Shown piece after piece: positions 27,025 to 35,909 of a stretch of DNA of 64,000 nucleotides (position 1 is the first letter of the stretch; the number at the start of each line of letters is the position of its first letter). A program made the translations under genes and the position numbers. The DNA lies in the NCBI GenBank assembly GCA_041746105.1, contig JBGTHP010000025.1, positions 1 through 64,000 on the forward strand, given 5' to 3'. This DNA is from JBFHRE01 sp041746105 (GTDB taxonomy: Bacteria > Actinomycetota > Acidimicrobiia > Spongiisociales > ZC4RG35). Under the pieces are notes generated by a model. That model did no database searches. It was given only the letters and a program-made list of their open reading frames with translations, and was not told the DNA's origin.

Positions 27025-27644
27025 ATCGCAGCGAGGACACCTTTCCCCACCGCCACCGACGCTACCGGTGAGGCCAGTGTGTTGCTCAAGGACCTGCTCG
27101 ATTGGCGGTACAGGGTCTCCGAGTTCAACCCCCAGGTGAGCCCGGTGGTGGTGACGCCCTCCACTTGGTCACTGAGCGGCACCAGGCTCACCGTGTCGCC
27201 CGGTTTACCGTGAAGCCGGGCGTGTTCGTTGATGATGAGGACTCTTGTGTGTCCCGCAACCCATTCGATTTGGAGATGAGCAAGGCGGGAGTGGGTGAGC
27301 ACGCCGATGTTGCCAAGCAGATGGTCGATGCGTCCTCCATGTCCTCCCAGCACTATCAGCCGATCAAGCCGGTTGTCGGTCATGGCGGCATCGAGCGCGA
27401 GCTCGAAATCGGTCGCCGCCTTTTCGACCGGGAACACCTGACGAGGGACTGCCTCCGCTTGTGCCAGAGCATCCGAGGACACCGAATCCAGGTCGCCCAC
27501 GAGCAAGTCGACCTTCAATCCGATGGCGATGGCATGGTCAAGGCCGGAGTCTGCGGCGATGACCCAGTAGTCGGTGGGTAGTTCCTGACGTGCCCCGACG
27601 GGGATCGGGTCACCGCCCAGGACGATCACGGCGCATTCGGGCAC
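27003..27644 (-). CDS. thiN: Thiamine pyrophosphokinase
   Basis: 213 residues. Motifs of the TPK fold: AADSGLDHA, LVGDLDSVS, KAATDFELALDAA and LGGHGGRIDHLLGN. It transfers pyrophosphate from ATP to thiamine to make thiamine diphosphate, the cofactor of MenD and AceE encoded elsewhere in this window. No TPP riboswitch core was recognisable in the leader. The intergenic region upstream holds a strong hairpin (27694-27719). Confidence 0.92.
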   Translation of the reverse strand: MPECAVIVLGGDPIPVGARQELPTDYWVIAADSGLDHAIAIGLKVDLLVGDLDSVSSDALAQAEAVPRQVFPVEKAATDFELALDAAMTDNRLDRLIVLGGHGGRIDHLLGNIGVLTHSRLAHLQIEWVAGHTRVLIINEHARLHGKPGDTVSLVPLSDQVEGVTTTGLTWGLNSETLYRQSSRSLSNTLASPVASVAVGKGVLAAIQPSGID

Positions 27645-27693
27645 GGAGGTACCTTATCGGCGCAGGTTCCGGTTCCGGTAAATGACAAAATCG

Positions 27694-27719
27694 TCTTACG
27701 CGCCTTCCGGCGCGTAAGA
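27694..27719. promoter_or_regulatory. Perfect 11-base inverted repeat in divergent thiN / pfk intergenic region
   Basis: Left arm TCTTACGCGCC (27694-27704), loop TTCC, right arm GGCGCGTAAGA (27709-27719). Read on the minus strand the loop is GGAA, a stable GNRA tetraloop, and a TTTT run follows about 4 bases later. It lies about 50 bases upstream of thiN and 78 bases upstream of the phosphofructokinase ATG, so it is not an end-of-gene terminator for either. It could be an operator, or an attenuator in the thiN leader. The remainder of the 27645-27796 gap shows no gene. Confidence 0.6.
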
Positions 27720-27796
27720 AACGGCCTTCTGCCTCTCTTCAGGTCTACGGCTCGGACATGCCGCCTTCACACCCGGCTAACTTGATCGACTTGTTC

Positions 27797-28882
27797 ATGA
27801 CAAAACTGGCCGTATTGACCTCGGGGGGCGACGCACCGGGAATGAATGCCGCGATTCAGTCCGTAATCAAGGTTGCTGCATCGCACGGCGTCGAGGTGAT
27901 CGGGGTGGTCGATGGTTTCGACGGTCTGATAGATGGCGTCGCCAGGCCGCTGAGCCGGCGCATCGACGATGACTCTGTTCTTCCTGACGCAGACCTCGAC
28001 CGACTATCGAGTCTGGGCGGGACCTTTTTGGGATCCGCTCGCTGCCCGAGATTCCATGACGCCGAACACCGAGAAAAGGCTCTGGAGTTTCTTCGCTCGG
28101 AAGGTGTTGGTGGCCTAATCGTTATTGGTGGAAACGGGTCGATGGCAGGTGCCCACGCATTGGCGCTCCAAGGAGAGATCCAGGTCGCCGGCATTCCGGC
28201 TTCGATCGACAACGACATCGGCCTCACCCGCGAGGCGCTCGGGGTCGATACCGCTCTGAACACGATCGTCGAGGCCTGCGATCGGATATCGGACACCGCC
28301 CGGTCCCATCACCGGGCGTTCATCGTCGAGGTGATGGGACGTGACTCCGGCTATCTGGCCATGGCCAGCGCTGTTGCCACGGCCGCCGATGCGGTGTTGC
28401 TGCCTGAACACGGCCGCACCTTCGATGAGGTTGTTGATGCCGTGGCCGGGTGTATCCGCGCCAGTTTCAGTTCCGCCCGCGGCAAACGCAGAGTGTTGAT
28501 CATCAAAGCCGAAGGCGTCGACATCCCAACCCACATGCTGGTGGATGAGGTGGAAGCGGAGCTGTCTGACCTAACCAACATCGAGATCAGAGGCACCGTC
28601 CTCGGACATCTGGTCCGTGGGGGGAACTCTTCGTTTCGCGACCGCCTGCTGGCCGGAAGGTTCGGACTCGTGGTTGTGAATGCGATTCTGGGCGGAAAAA
28701 CAGATGTCATGGCTGGTTGGAACCTCACCTCGGCGGGCGAGGCGACTTCCGACAGTTTCATTCGTCTTTTCCCGATCGCCGAGGTGTTGGAGGAGACCGA
28801 GGCGCTTCTCGACGGATCGAGCGAGATCACGATGGATCGAGTGCGCAGGATGGAGGCGATTCAGGGTGTGTTGGCGATTTGA
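27797..28882 (+). CDS. pfkA: 6-phosphofructokinase
   Basis: 361 residues from ATG at 27797; an in-frame ATG at 27758 would add 13 non-conserved residues. N-terminal TSGGDAPGMNAAI (nucleotide and phosphate binding), catalytic Asp138 in PASIDNDI, and EVMGRDSGYLA are classic. The motif that is normally GGDGS reads GGNGS (111-115), so the magnesium-coordinating Asp is Asn113. Whether the phosphoryl donor is ATP or pyrophosphate cannot be settled; Gly at position 114 favours ATP. The 3' end overlaps the convergent MFS gene by 22 bases. Confidence 0.92.
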   Translation: MTKLAVLTSGGDAPGMNAAIQSVIKVAASHGVEVIGVVDGFDGLIDGVARPLSRRIDDDSVLPDADLDRLSSLGGTFLGSARCPRFHDAEHREKALEFLRSEGVGGLIVIGGNGSMAGAHALALQGEIQVAGIPASIDNDIGLTREALGVDTALNTIVEACDRISDTARSHHRAFIVEVMGRDSGYLAMASAVATAADAVLLPEHGRTFDEVVDAVAGCIRASFSSARGKRRVLIIKAEGVDIPTHMLVDEVEAELSDLTNIEIRGTVLGHLVRGGNSSFRDRLLAGRFGLVVVNAILGGKTDVMAGWNLTSAGEATSDSFIRLFPIAEVLEETEALLDGSSEITMDRVRRMEAIQGVLAI

Positions 28883-29970
28883 GAGTCGCGTCGCCGGCTG
28901 ACGGCACCAACGGTCACCGCCGACGCCGCCATGACACTCGAGCTGAATGCCGAGAGCCCGACGAAGCGATCGGCTCCCAGAATCAAGCCGCCTAAACCGG
29001 GGCCGACGACCCGACCCACTGCCATCAGCGATTGAGCATCGCCCATTCGCTCGTCTGGTCTGAGCGACCGTGCCGCCAGCATTTTCATTACACCTGGGAC
29101 CGCCATCCAAAAGCCGAAACCCCATACCGACATCCCTACCAAAAACGCCACCGGGCTGGCGACGGCACCGGTGAGAAGGGCGGAAAAGGCTGTGACACCC
29201 AGCCACAAACCCGGCTTGTTGCTGTGGCGGCGCGTGGCAGCGAGACCAGTGAGGCTGTTGGCGCTGAAGGCGAGTGAGACCACGAGTGGAGACAAGCCGG
29301 CTCTGGCTCCAGCGGCGGCGCAGAACACGAACAACGCCGACCCAGACAGCGTGAGTAACAACAACGCTCCGAGCAGGACACGATTTGAGCGGCTTCCCGA
29401 GACACGGCGGCCGACAGGAGGGCTGGAAGCGAGGGAGCCCGGTGCAAACAAGGCTGCAGCCGACACCGCCGCCAGTGCCCAATACACGAGACGGTATCCA
29501 CCACTTTGGGCGAGCATCGATATGACTGGTGAGGATATGGTCGCGATCAGAGGACCAACCGCCGCTACTTCCGCGAACCCTCGCTCCACTCTCGAACCCT
29601 GCGCCCAGCCCACCCATGTCATGGTTCCCATGCCGAGTCCTGCGACGAATCGAGTAGCCACGACGGCCTCGAAACCGGGGACGAGGGCACTGGCAACGTT
29701 GGCCACCACCACGAGGACACCGCCGAGCATCAACAGCTTGTGGCCGGTCCGAAGCCATCTGCCCGCAATGAAAGAAGCTAGTGCGAAGCCGCCAACCTGA
29801 GCAGTCGATACGGAGCCTGCCGTTCCGAGGCTCACGCCCAATTCTGACGAGATGGTCGGCACCAGAAAGGGAGTCGCCGAGAAGACAGTCGTGACCACCC
29901 CGAGCGCGGCGAGGACGATCGGGGACAGTTTGGGGCGATAGGCCGTATAGGTGCGGAGTGGGGCGAACAT
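28861..29970 (-). CDS. MFS transporter
   Basis: 369 residues with 11-12 hydrophobic segments. RFVAGLGMGTMTWVGWAQG in the N-terminal half and the internal repeat pattern fit the major facilitator superfamily; the central loop (about 185-205) is basic and Ser-rich. Shorter than the usual ~400 residues. The start overlaps the stop of the ATP-grasp gene by one base, so the two are co-transcribed. That suggests export of the ligase product, as in ligase/exporter pairs such as bacilysin BacD/BacE, but this is inference. Confidence 0.82.
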   Translation of the reverse strand: MFAPLRTYTAYRPKLSPIVLAALGVVTTVFSATPFLVPTISSELGVSLGTAGSVSTAQVGGFALASFIAGRWLRTGHKLLMLGGVLVVVANVASALVPGFEAVVATRFVAGLGMGTMTWVGWAQGSRVERGFAEVAAVGPLIATISSPVISMLAQSGGYRLVYWALAAVSAAALFAPGSLASSPPVGRRVSGSRSNRVLLGALLLLTLSGSALFVFCAAAGARAGLSPLVVSLAFSANSLTGLAATRRHSNKPGLWLGVTAFSALLTGAVASPVAFLVGMSVWGFGFWMAVPGVMKMLAARSLRPDERMGDAQSLMAVGRVVGPGLGGLILGADRFVGLSAFSSSVMAASAVTVGAVSRRRDSQIANTP

Positions 29971-31181
29971 CAGACCAGAACGAACTCCAACCGAGAATGA
30001 GCGTCCCGCAAGGACGCAACCACTTCATCCGGTGTTGAGCCGCGGGCCAGAAGAAACCCGAGATACCTGTTCCCCTCTGGCAAGGGAACAACTCGCCCAC
30101 CGATCGGAATCGAAATCTCGAGTTCGGTGACTCCGGCGACGGCGCGACAGGCCTCGACACCGTTGACGGCGGAGAGAGTGCCGCGACCCGGAATCGGAAG
30201 CATCATGACACCGCTGGCGCCTGCCATTTTTGGCAGAGGCCTCCGGTTGCCGAGCGCCTCCCTGAGGATGAGCATCTCGAGCGAGGTTCCGGCCAGTCCG
30301 AAACCCAGACTGCGCGAACAAACACCTCCAATCGAACGAGCGGCGATCTCGATGAGAAACACCCGATCGTCAGAGATCCGGAGTTCTGCGTGGATGGGTC
30401 CCTGGCGCAGATCGAGCGCGGCCGCCGCGGCCGCTGTCATTCGTTCGACCTCGGCAAGAATGGCTGGGGACAACGACGATGGCGTGACGTAGATCGTCTC
30501 CTCGAAGAAGGGTCCGTCCATGGCGTCGGGTTTGTCAAAAACCGCCAGGACTTCGACTCTGCCCGAGGTGGCCATTGCCTCGACTGCGACCTCGGGTCCC
30601 GGTATGAACTCCTCGATCAGGACCGGGGCGCCAGGCCCTCCTCCTTCAGCCTCGATGATCGACCGCACCCTTTGGCAAACGGCGTCGATTTGATCGACGT
30701 GGTCGACACGAATCACGCCCTGGCTGGCCGAGAGCGACAGGGGTTTGACCACAACCGATGACGAAGTGGCTCTCATGGCATCCCCGGCCTGGTCGCCGGC
30801 TTCCACCATGCGCCATTTCGGCTGCGGCACCTCCGACTGCGAGAGTCTGCGTCGCGTCTCTGCCTTGTTCAACGATGCTCTGACGCCGGCGAGGCCATGG
30901 TGGGGCAACCCGAGGGATTCTGCGACCCGAGCGGCTGTTTCCAACCCGCGATCGTCTGCTGAAACTATCGCGTCGATCGGTCGCGTCGCCGACCACTCAA
31001 GGACTTTCTCGGCGGAAGCGGTCGGATTGTCGCAATCGATTTCCACCATGCCGTCCTGGTCGAGGCTAGGAATCATTTCTTCGGTCGCAACGACCAGATT
31101 GACCCCCAACCGTTCGGCCGCGTCGACAAAGTCGGCGGCCCGATAGGACGTCGTGGTCAGTACCACCATCACCGTGGGCAT
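29970..31181 (-). CDS. ATP-grasp ligase of unknown substrate
   Basis: 403 residues from the ATG at 31181 (MPTVMVVLTTTSYRAADF); an in-frame start at 31310 would enter the divergent NfuA gene. Residues ~1-100 form a Rossmann-like N domain, ~110-300 the ATP-grasp core with SSVVVKPLSLSASQGV (ATP lysine), LIEEFIPGPEVAVEA, and GPIHAELRI / FLIEIAARSIGG for the magnesium site. C-terminal ~90 residues resemble the closing domain of L-amino-acid ligase and carnosine-synthase-like proteins. It should join a carboxylate to an amine with ATP. Paired with an MFS gene downstream. Confidence 0.82.
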   Translation of the reverse strand: MPTVMVVLTTTSYRAADFVDAAERLGVNLVVATEEMIPSLDQDGMVEIDCDNPTASAEKVLEWSATRPIDAIVSADDRGLETAARVAESLGLPHHGLAGVRASLNKAETRRRLSQSEVPQPKWRMVEAGDQAGDAMRATSSSVVVKPLSLSASQGVIRVDHVDQIDAVCQRVRSIIEAEGGGPGAPVLIEEFIPGPEVAVEAMATSGRVEVLAVFDKPDAMDGPFFEETIYVTPSSLSPAILAEVERMTAAAAAALDLRQGPIHAELRISDDRVFLIEIAARSIGGVCSRSLGFGLAGTSLEMLILREALGNRRPLPKMAGASGVMMLPIPGRGTLSAVNGVEACRAVAGVTELEISIPIGGRVVPLPEGNRYLGFLLARGSTPDEVVASLRDAHSRLEFVLV

Positions 31182-31257
31182 CGGCTGGAGGGTAGGGCGC
31201 GCCGCGACCAACAATGCTCGCTCGGATTGAGGACGGATTGCGACTACCCTTTGATCG

Positions 31258-31872
31258 ATGTCAGACAAGGTTTTCACAGTCAGCCCAGATGCAATCGAGA
31301 TGATCCTCACTCTGCAGGAGCAGGAGCCGGGCGACGAGCCGTATGGCCTGCTGGTCGAGGTGACGGGGATGCGCGGGGCGCAATTCGCTTACGAGCTGAG
31401 TTTCGCCGCCGTCTCGGCCCATCAGGGTGATGACTATCTCGAGGAGATGCACGGTGACCTGCATCTCATTCTCCGCCACCAGGATCTCGACAAGCTGAGA
31501 GGGTCATCGCTCAAGCTGACCGATAGCGGACTGGCCATGGACAATCCGAATGTCCCGGCTTCCCCGGCCATGGCCGCACCACGCGGCGAACTCACCGGGC
31601 CGTTGGCCGACCAGATTCAGGTCGTAATCACCGAACAGGTGAACCCCGCCATCGCATCCCATGGTGGAGGTGCTGAACTCGTTTCGGTGGAGGGCTCTAC
31701 GGCATATCTCCGGTTGTTCGGCGGCTGTCAGGGGTGCGGTATGGCTCAGGTCACCCTCAAGCAGGGAATCGAGAAGATCCTTTTGGATTCGATCCCGGAG
31801 CTGACTGGTGTGATCGACGTGACCGATCACCAGTCCGGCGACAATCCCTATTACGAAGCGGCCAAGAAGTAG
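31258..31872 (+). CDS. nfuA: NfuA-type Fe-S cluster carrier
   Basis: 204 residues in two parts. Residues ~1-95 form an A-type-like (HesB) domain that lacks the usual cysteines, as in E. coli NfuA. The C-terminal NifU domain (about 115-195) carries GGCQGCGMAQVTLKQG with Cys157 and Cys160 that bind a 4Fe-4S cluster. The protein delivers clusters to apo-targets. It precedes the MoxR/VWA operon by 25 bases and may be its first gene. It is divergent from the ATP-grasp gene. Confidence 0.92.
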   Translation: MSDKVFTVSPDAIEMILTLQEQEPGDEPYGLLVEVTGMRGAQFAYELSFAAVSAHQGDDYLEEMHGDLHLILRHQDLDKLRGSSLKLTDSGLAMDNPNVPASPAMAAPRGELTGPLADQIQVVITEQVNPAIASHGGGAELVSVEGSTAYLRLFGGCQGCGMAQVTLKQGIEKILLDSIPELTGVIDVTDHQSGDNPYYEAAKK

Positions 31873-31897
31873 CCCGATTCTCTTACGAGGGGGTGTC

Positions 31898-33985
31898 GTG
31901 ACCCGGGAACTTCGGCGGGTGCGGCGGCGTCTATCAGGGGTGAGTCGTTCTTCAACGCTTGCTTTTTGTTTGATTCTGGTCGCGCTTTTGCCGAGTCCGG
32001 CACTGGCCCAGTCCGGGATCGAATTGGAGGTTTCGGCGGGAATCGGTGGATACGCCGCGGTTGGTGTGCCGTTGACGATCGATGTGACCATCCGGCCCGA
32101 GATCCTTTTTGTCGGTGAAATCGAAGTGAACAGTTCTGGTGTGCTGATCAGGGTCCCTGCTGAAATCCCGGCAGGCACCTCCAAGACGTTCTCGATCGCC
32201 ACACCTCCATATGGCGGTCAGGTGACGAGAGTCCGCCTCTATCCCGATGGGTCAGATCGACCGGTCGCGAATCAGACAGTTCAGCTCAGGGTCCCCAAAG
32301 ACGTCCTGCTTGCCGGGGTGTTCGAGGTCGGGTCCGATGTCGCCGGCGAACTCGATGCGACCAAGACCACGATCGCCGATGTATCGGTTGTCTCGGTCAG
32401 GCTCCAGACCCTCGATGGTCCGTTCGAACCCCTTGCCTACGTGATCTCGGGTGATCTCGCTCGTGCTCCGGATCAGCTGTGGTCATGGGTGAAGAGCGGG
32501 GGCAGAATTGTCACCGACGACGATGTGGTGCCGCCCGATGGCTCTGTCGCAGTCGCCTCGGCCCCCGGCTCCAGCCTGTACATGTTCGGCGATGGTGAGT
32601 TGTTGGTGGTTCCCGACCTCGATGCGGTCGGGGCAGATTGGTCGCGCCTGCTACGGCCGGTCGAGATCACGACAACAAATCTGGATCCATGGGCAACGCC
32701 GGAGCGGGCGCTGGCCCAGGTGGCATCCAGTGCCGGCGGATCGCAGGCTCAGTCACTGCCGTGGCTCCTGGCAGCGTTGCTCGGGTATGTCGTACTTGTC
32801 GGACCGGTCAACTTTCTCGTTCTTCGCAAAGTGAAACGGCGCGAGTTGGCGTGGGCAACAATTCCCGCGATCAGCCTTGTCACGCTGGGCGGATTCTGGC
32901 TGGCGGGTCGCCAGAGGCTCGCTTCGACCGAACTGACCCAGGCCAGTCTGGTGATCGCGGGAGAAGTGGTCGAACAGCGCAGCGTTGTTGTGTTGGCCGC
33001 CGGTAGTGCCGGCGTCCACACGGTCGGATTCGACGCCGCTGCCTCTGTTTATCCAGCCAATCTCCAGAACGTAGGGTTTGGGCAGGCCGGCCCAAGCGCT
33101 ACTGGAACCGTGTCGGGCAACGAGGTCTCCTTCGATTTGCCTCAACTCGGATTCGGGGCCGTCCATGCTCAAACCCAGGGTCCTGCGGTCCCGAAGATCT
33201 CCATGAGCGGTGAAAAAGTCACGGTCGAAAACACCTCGCAGTACAACTTCTGGGCGTGGGGGGTTGCCGGCAGCAACCGGCTGGCGTCCGTGCATGGAGA
33301 TCCTCTGGCGCCAGGTCAGACCGCCGGTATCGAGGTTCCGGATAATCAGGGGTTCTTCTTTGGTATGAACCTCGCCGACCAGGTGATCGAACGTTTGCAG
33401 TTGTGGAACGACCAGCGAACGTGGCAGATCTTCTACCCGTTGGGCGAGGCTGCCGGTTACCTGGCCGGGAACATAGATCTCTACTTCTTTGGATACGTCG
33501 AGGACTATCCGATTTCGGCCAAGGTCGACGGCATCGACCGCGTCGTTACGGGACCTGCGTTGGTGATAGTGCCGATTGCGGCAGCGAAGGCCGAGACGGG
33601 GCAGTCCTCTGGGGTTTTGCTCTCTGTTGGAAAGAACGGTTTTGTCGAGGGCGGCGGTCCCGGCTACGTGTTCGTGAATTCGAATGAGATGTATGTCAGC
33701 CTTCGAGTTCCAACCGATCTCGCCGCAGATCCACTACTCGGGTTCCGCAACGATTTTGGCCAGGCGCCACGTCAGATCCAGGCCTGGGATTGGGAGAGCG
33801 GTGTTCTGGTGGAGGTGGCTATCGGCGATCAGCTCGACCGATCACGGTTTGTCTCGCCGACGGGCGAGGTGGTGATCAGGGCGGGGGAGGAGGAAGTCGA
33901 GGGCGAGGACGATCTCGGTGGTTTCGACCAGCCGATGATAGGGATGACACCCAATTCGGTGACTCTCAACTGGGATCGCGCATGA
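31898..33985 (+). CDS. Secreted/membrane protein of MoxR-VWA operon, unknown function
   Basis: 695 residues, GTG start with GAGGGGG upstream. A Sec signal peptide ends near ALAQSG (residue ~38). Residues ~40-285 are beta-rich; LWSWVKSGGRIVTDDDV looks like the GATase-1-like fold often found in such operons. Two membrane helices lie at about 288-310 and 318-338, then about 350 further residues, mostly beta-rich, ending in a very acidic stretch (EEEVEGEDDLGG). The stop overlaps the ABC ATPase start by 4 bases. It resembles large membrane proteins encoded beside GldA-like ABC transporters. No catalytic motif is visible. Confidence 0.72.
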   Translation: MTRELRRVRRRLSGVSRSSTLAFCLILVALLPSPALAQSGIELEVSAGIGGYAAVGVPLTIDVTIRPEILFVGEIEVNSSGVLIRVPAEIPAGTSKTFSIATPPYGGQVTRVRLYPDGSDRPVANQTVQLRVPKDVLLAGVFEVGSDVAGELDATKTTIADVSVVSVRLQTLDGPFEPLAYVISGDLARAPDQLWSWVKSGGRIVTDDDVVPPDGSVAVASAPGSSLYMFGDGELLVVPDLDAVGADWSRLLRPVEITTTNLDPWATPERALAQVASSAGGSQAQSLPWLLAALLGYVVLVGPVNFLVLRKVKRRELAWATIPAISLVTLGGFWLAGRQRLASTELTQASLVIAGEVVEQRSVVVLAAGSAGVHTVGFDAAASVYPANLQNVGFGQAGPSATGTVSGNEVSFDLPQLGFGAVHAQTQGPAVPKISMSGEKVTVENTSQYNFWAWGVAGSNRLASVHGDPLAPGQTAGIEVPDNQGFFFGMNLADQVIERLQLWNDQRTWQIFYPLGEAAGYLAGNIDLYFFGYVEDYPISAKVDGIDRVVTGPALVIVPIAAAKAETGQSSGVLLSVGKNGFVEGGGPGYVFVNSNEMYVSLRVPTDLAADPLLGFRNDFGQAPRQIQAWDWESGVLVEVAIGDQLDRSRFVSPTGEVVIRAGEEEVEGEDDLGGFDQPMIGMTPNSVTLNWDRA

Positions 33986-34911
33986 TCATCAGTTTCGACT
34001 CCGTCGACAAACGCTACGGAGACACCGTGGCACTCAACCAGATCAGTTTGGGGATCCCCGACGGCTCGATCACCGGCCTGATCGGACCCAACGGCGCCGG
34101 GAAGACGACCTCGATGCTGATCATGTCGACCCTGCTTGACCGCGACGGTGGGAAGGTCGACGTGGCCGGCCATGACCCCAAGACCGACCCTCGTGCGGTT
34201 CGACGCGAACTGGGGTACATGCCAGACTTTTTCGGCTTCTACGAGAATCTGACCGCGGCAGAATATCTCGACTTTTTTGCGTCAGCTCACGGGATCAAAC
34301 CCTCGTCGCGGCCGGCGGTCACGGCCGATCTCCTGGCTTTGGTCGATCTCGAAGGCAAGGCGAACGCCGATGTGAACGGGTTGTCCCGGGGCATGAAGCA
34401 GCGCCTGTCCCTGGCGCGCGCTCTGATCCACGATCCTCAGATTCTGGTTCTCGACGAACCGGCGTCTGGACTCGATCCGAGGGCGAGAGTGCATCTTCGT
34501 GAGTTGATCTCGGAACTGGCCCGTTTGGGTAAAACGGTGATAATCAGCTCTCACATCCTTGCCGAGCTCGAGGGCATCTGCACCCATCTGGCGATCATCG
34601 ACGGCGGCGAGGTGCGTGCGCAGGGGCATCTCAATGAGATCAGGGGACTTCAGCTGGCAGCGCGCAAGGTTTCCCTCCGTCTATCAGAAGAGCAACTGGA
34701 AGCGGCAGAGGACGTTCTCTCGGGTGTGCCAGAGGTCTCCGAGCTCAGCGCAGAGCGCGGATTGCTGCGGATGGTGCTCGCCGGCGACGACGAAGTCTCG
34801 GCGGCGGTGCTGGCCAGAGTGGTGGGCGCGGGGATTTCGGTGTACGAGTGGCGGGCAGAAGCAGTCGGGCTCGAGGAGCTTTTTCTTCAACTCACGGAGG
34901 AGACGGCATGA
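33982..34911 (+). CDS. ABC transporter ATP-binding protein (ABC-2/GldA-like)
   Basis: 309 residues from ATG at 33982. Walker A GPNGAGKTT near 37-45, signature LSRGMKQRLSLARAL (LSRGM instead of LSGGQ, usual in this class), Walker B ILVLDEPASGLDP and switch His in ISSHIL. A C-terminal ~90-residue extension (RKVSLRLSEEQLEAAE) is typical of drug- or polysaccharide-exporter ATPases and GldA. It pairs with the permease encoded directly downstream (4-base overlap). Confidence 0.92.
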   Translation: MIISFDSVDKRYGDTVALNQISLGIPDGSITGLIGPNGAGKTTSMLIMSTLLDRDGGKVDVAGHDPKTDPRAVRRELGYMPDFFGFYENLTAAEYLDFFASAHGIKPSSRPAVTADLLALVDLEGKANADVNGLSRGMKQRLSLARALIHDPQILVLDEPASGLDPRARVHLRELISELARLGKTVIISSHILAELEGICTHLAIIDGGEVRAQGHLNEIRGLQLAARKVSLRLSEEQLEAAEDVLSGVPEVSELSAERGLLRMVLAGDDEVSAAVLARVVGAGISVYEWRAEAVGLEELFLQLTEETA

Positions 34912-35909
34912 ACCCGGTTCTCGCACGCGAGGCGAAAGAACGTTTTCGCTCCCGACGCTCATTCCCGTTCCTCACTCTTTGGGTACTCGCCGTGGGCATG
35001 TTGACCTACGCCCTTTATCTCCTCGCCCAGCTCACCGCGAGGAACACCGGACTCGGACGTTTGCTTGCCACCGGATATGTGGGTCGGTTCCTGTTCCAGT
35101 CGATGGTGCTGTTATTGATGACCGCAGTGATCTTCCTGGTGCCCGCATCGGCGGCAGTGGGGATTGTCGGTGAGCGCGAACGCCAGACACTATCTCTCCT
35201 TCAGGTGACACAACTCACCCCGATGCAACTCGTCCTCGGCAAACTTTCGGCGTCGATTGGTTATCTGTTGGTTCTGCTGGTTGCTGCGCTGCCGATGGCC
35301 GCCGTTCCCCTGCTCTTCGGTGGTGCGGCCTTTGGCGACGTGCTCGCGGCCCTCGGGATGTTGCTGCTGACTGCGGTCATGCTTGGCTCGATTTCGATAT
35401 GGGTTTCTGCGCGAGCGCGCAGTAGTCGGGGTGCCGTCGCCGGGTCGCTGTCGCTGACTTTCCTGATCGCGTTTTTCACCTTTGCCGTCATGGGGGCGCA
35501 GATGTTCTGGCAAATCCGCGACGGTCGCCAGTGGGCCCAACCCGAAGGTCGCGAGGTCGCCGCGGTGTGGCTCAACCCATTCTTCGGCATCGTCGACGCC
35601 GTCAATCAACCGTATGAGCTTCGCCAGGACATCGTCACCACGACTCCCTTTATGCCTTTTGAAATCGTGTTACTCGGCCGCCAAGGCATCAATATGACCG
35701 GCGGATTCATCGAGAACATCCCCGCCGGGGCGGTCGACCTCATTGACGGGAGACAGGTGGTCAACAGCAAACGACTACCGGTCTTCGTTTATACGGTCGT
35801 TTTGTATCTCCTGATCACGGGTTTGTCCTTGTGGCGGGCGGCTCGCGCCGTGACCGCCCCTGGCGGAAGGAATGTGAGATTGAAGAGGTCCAAAAATGCA
35901 GATTCCTGA
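34908..35909 (+). CDS. ABC-2 type permease
   Basis: 333 residues. MNPVLAREAKERFRSRRSF is the typical amphipathic start of ABC-2 permeases, followed by about six membrane helices (near 28, 65, 110, 145, 180 and 300). VPASAAVGIVGERERQTLSLLQVTQL is the conserved loop of this family. The unusual feature is a ~110-residue extracytoplasmic region between the fifth and sixth helices. It should form the export channel with the preceding ATPase. The end overlaps the next gene by 14 bases. Confidence 0.86.
   Translation: MNPVLAREAKERFRSRRSFPFLTLWVLAVGMLTYALYLLAQLTARNTGLGRLLATGYVGRFLFQSMVLLLMTAVIFLVPASAAVGIVGERERQTLSLLQVTQLTPMQLVLGKLSASIGYLLVLLVAALPMAAVPLLFGGAAFGDVLAALGMLLLTAVMLGSISIWVSARARSSRGAVAGSLSLTFLIAFFTFAVMGAQMFWQIRDGRQWAQPEGREVAAVWLNPFFGIVDAVNQPYELRQDIVTTTPFMPFEIVLLGRQGINMTGGFIENIPAGAVDLIDGRQVVNSKRLPVFVYTVVLYLLITGLSLWRAARAVTAPGGRNVRLKRSKNADS

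Noticed and set aside
27645..27796. TPP riboswitch upstream of thiamine pyrophosphokinase
   Set aside because: The conserved CUGAGA and ACCUGAUCUGG-type core elements are not seen; only a simple hairpin is present.
28571..30160. Long open frame antisense to the MFS transporter gene (529 codons)
   Set aside because: Highly Arg/Gly/Ser-rich with no domain; it is the shadow of the true minus-strand MFS frame and neighbouring genes.
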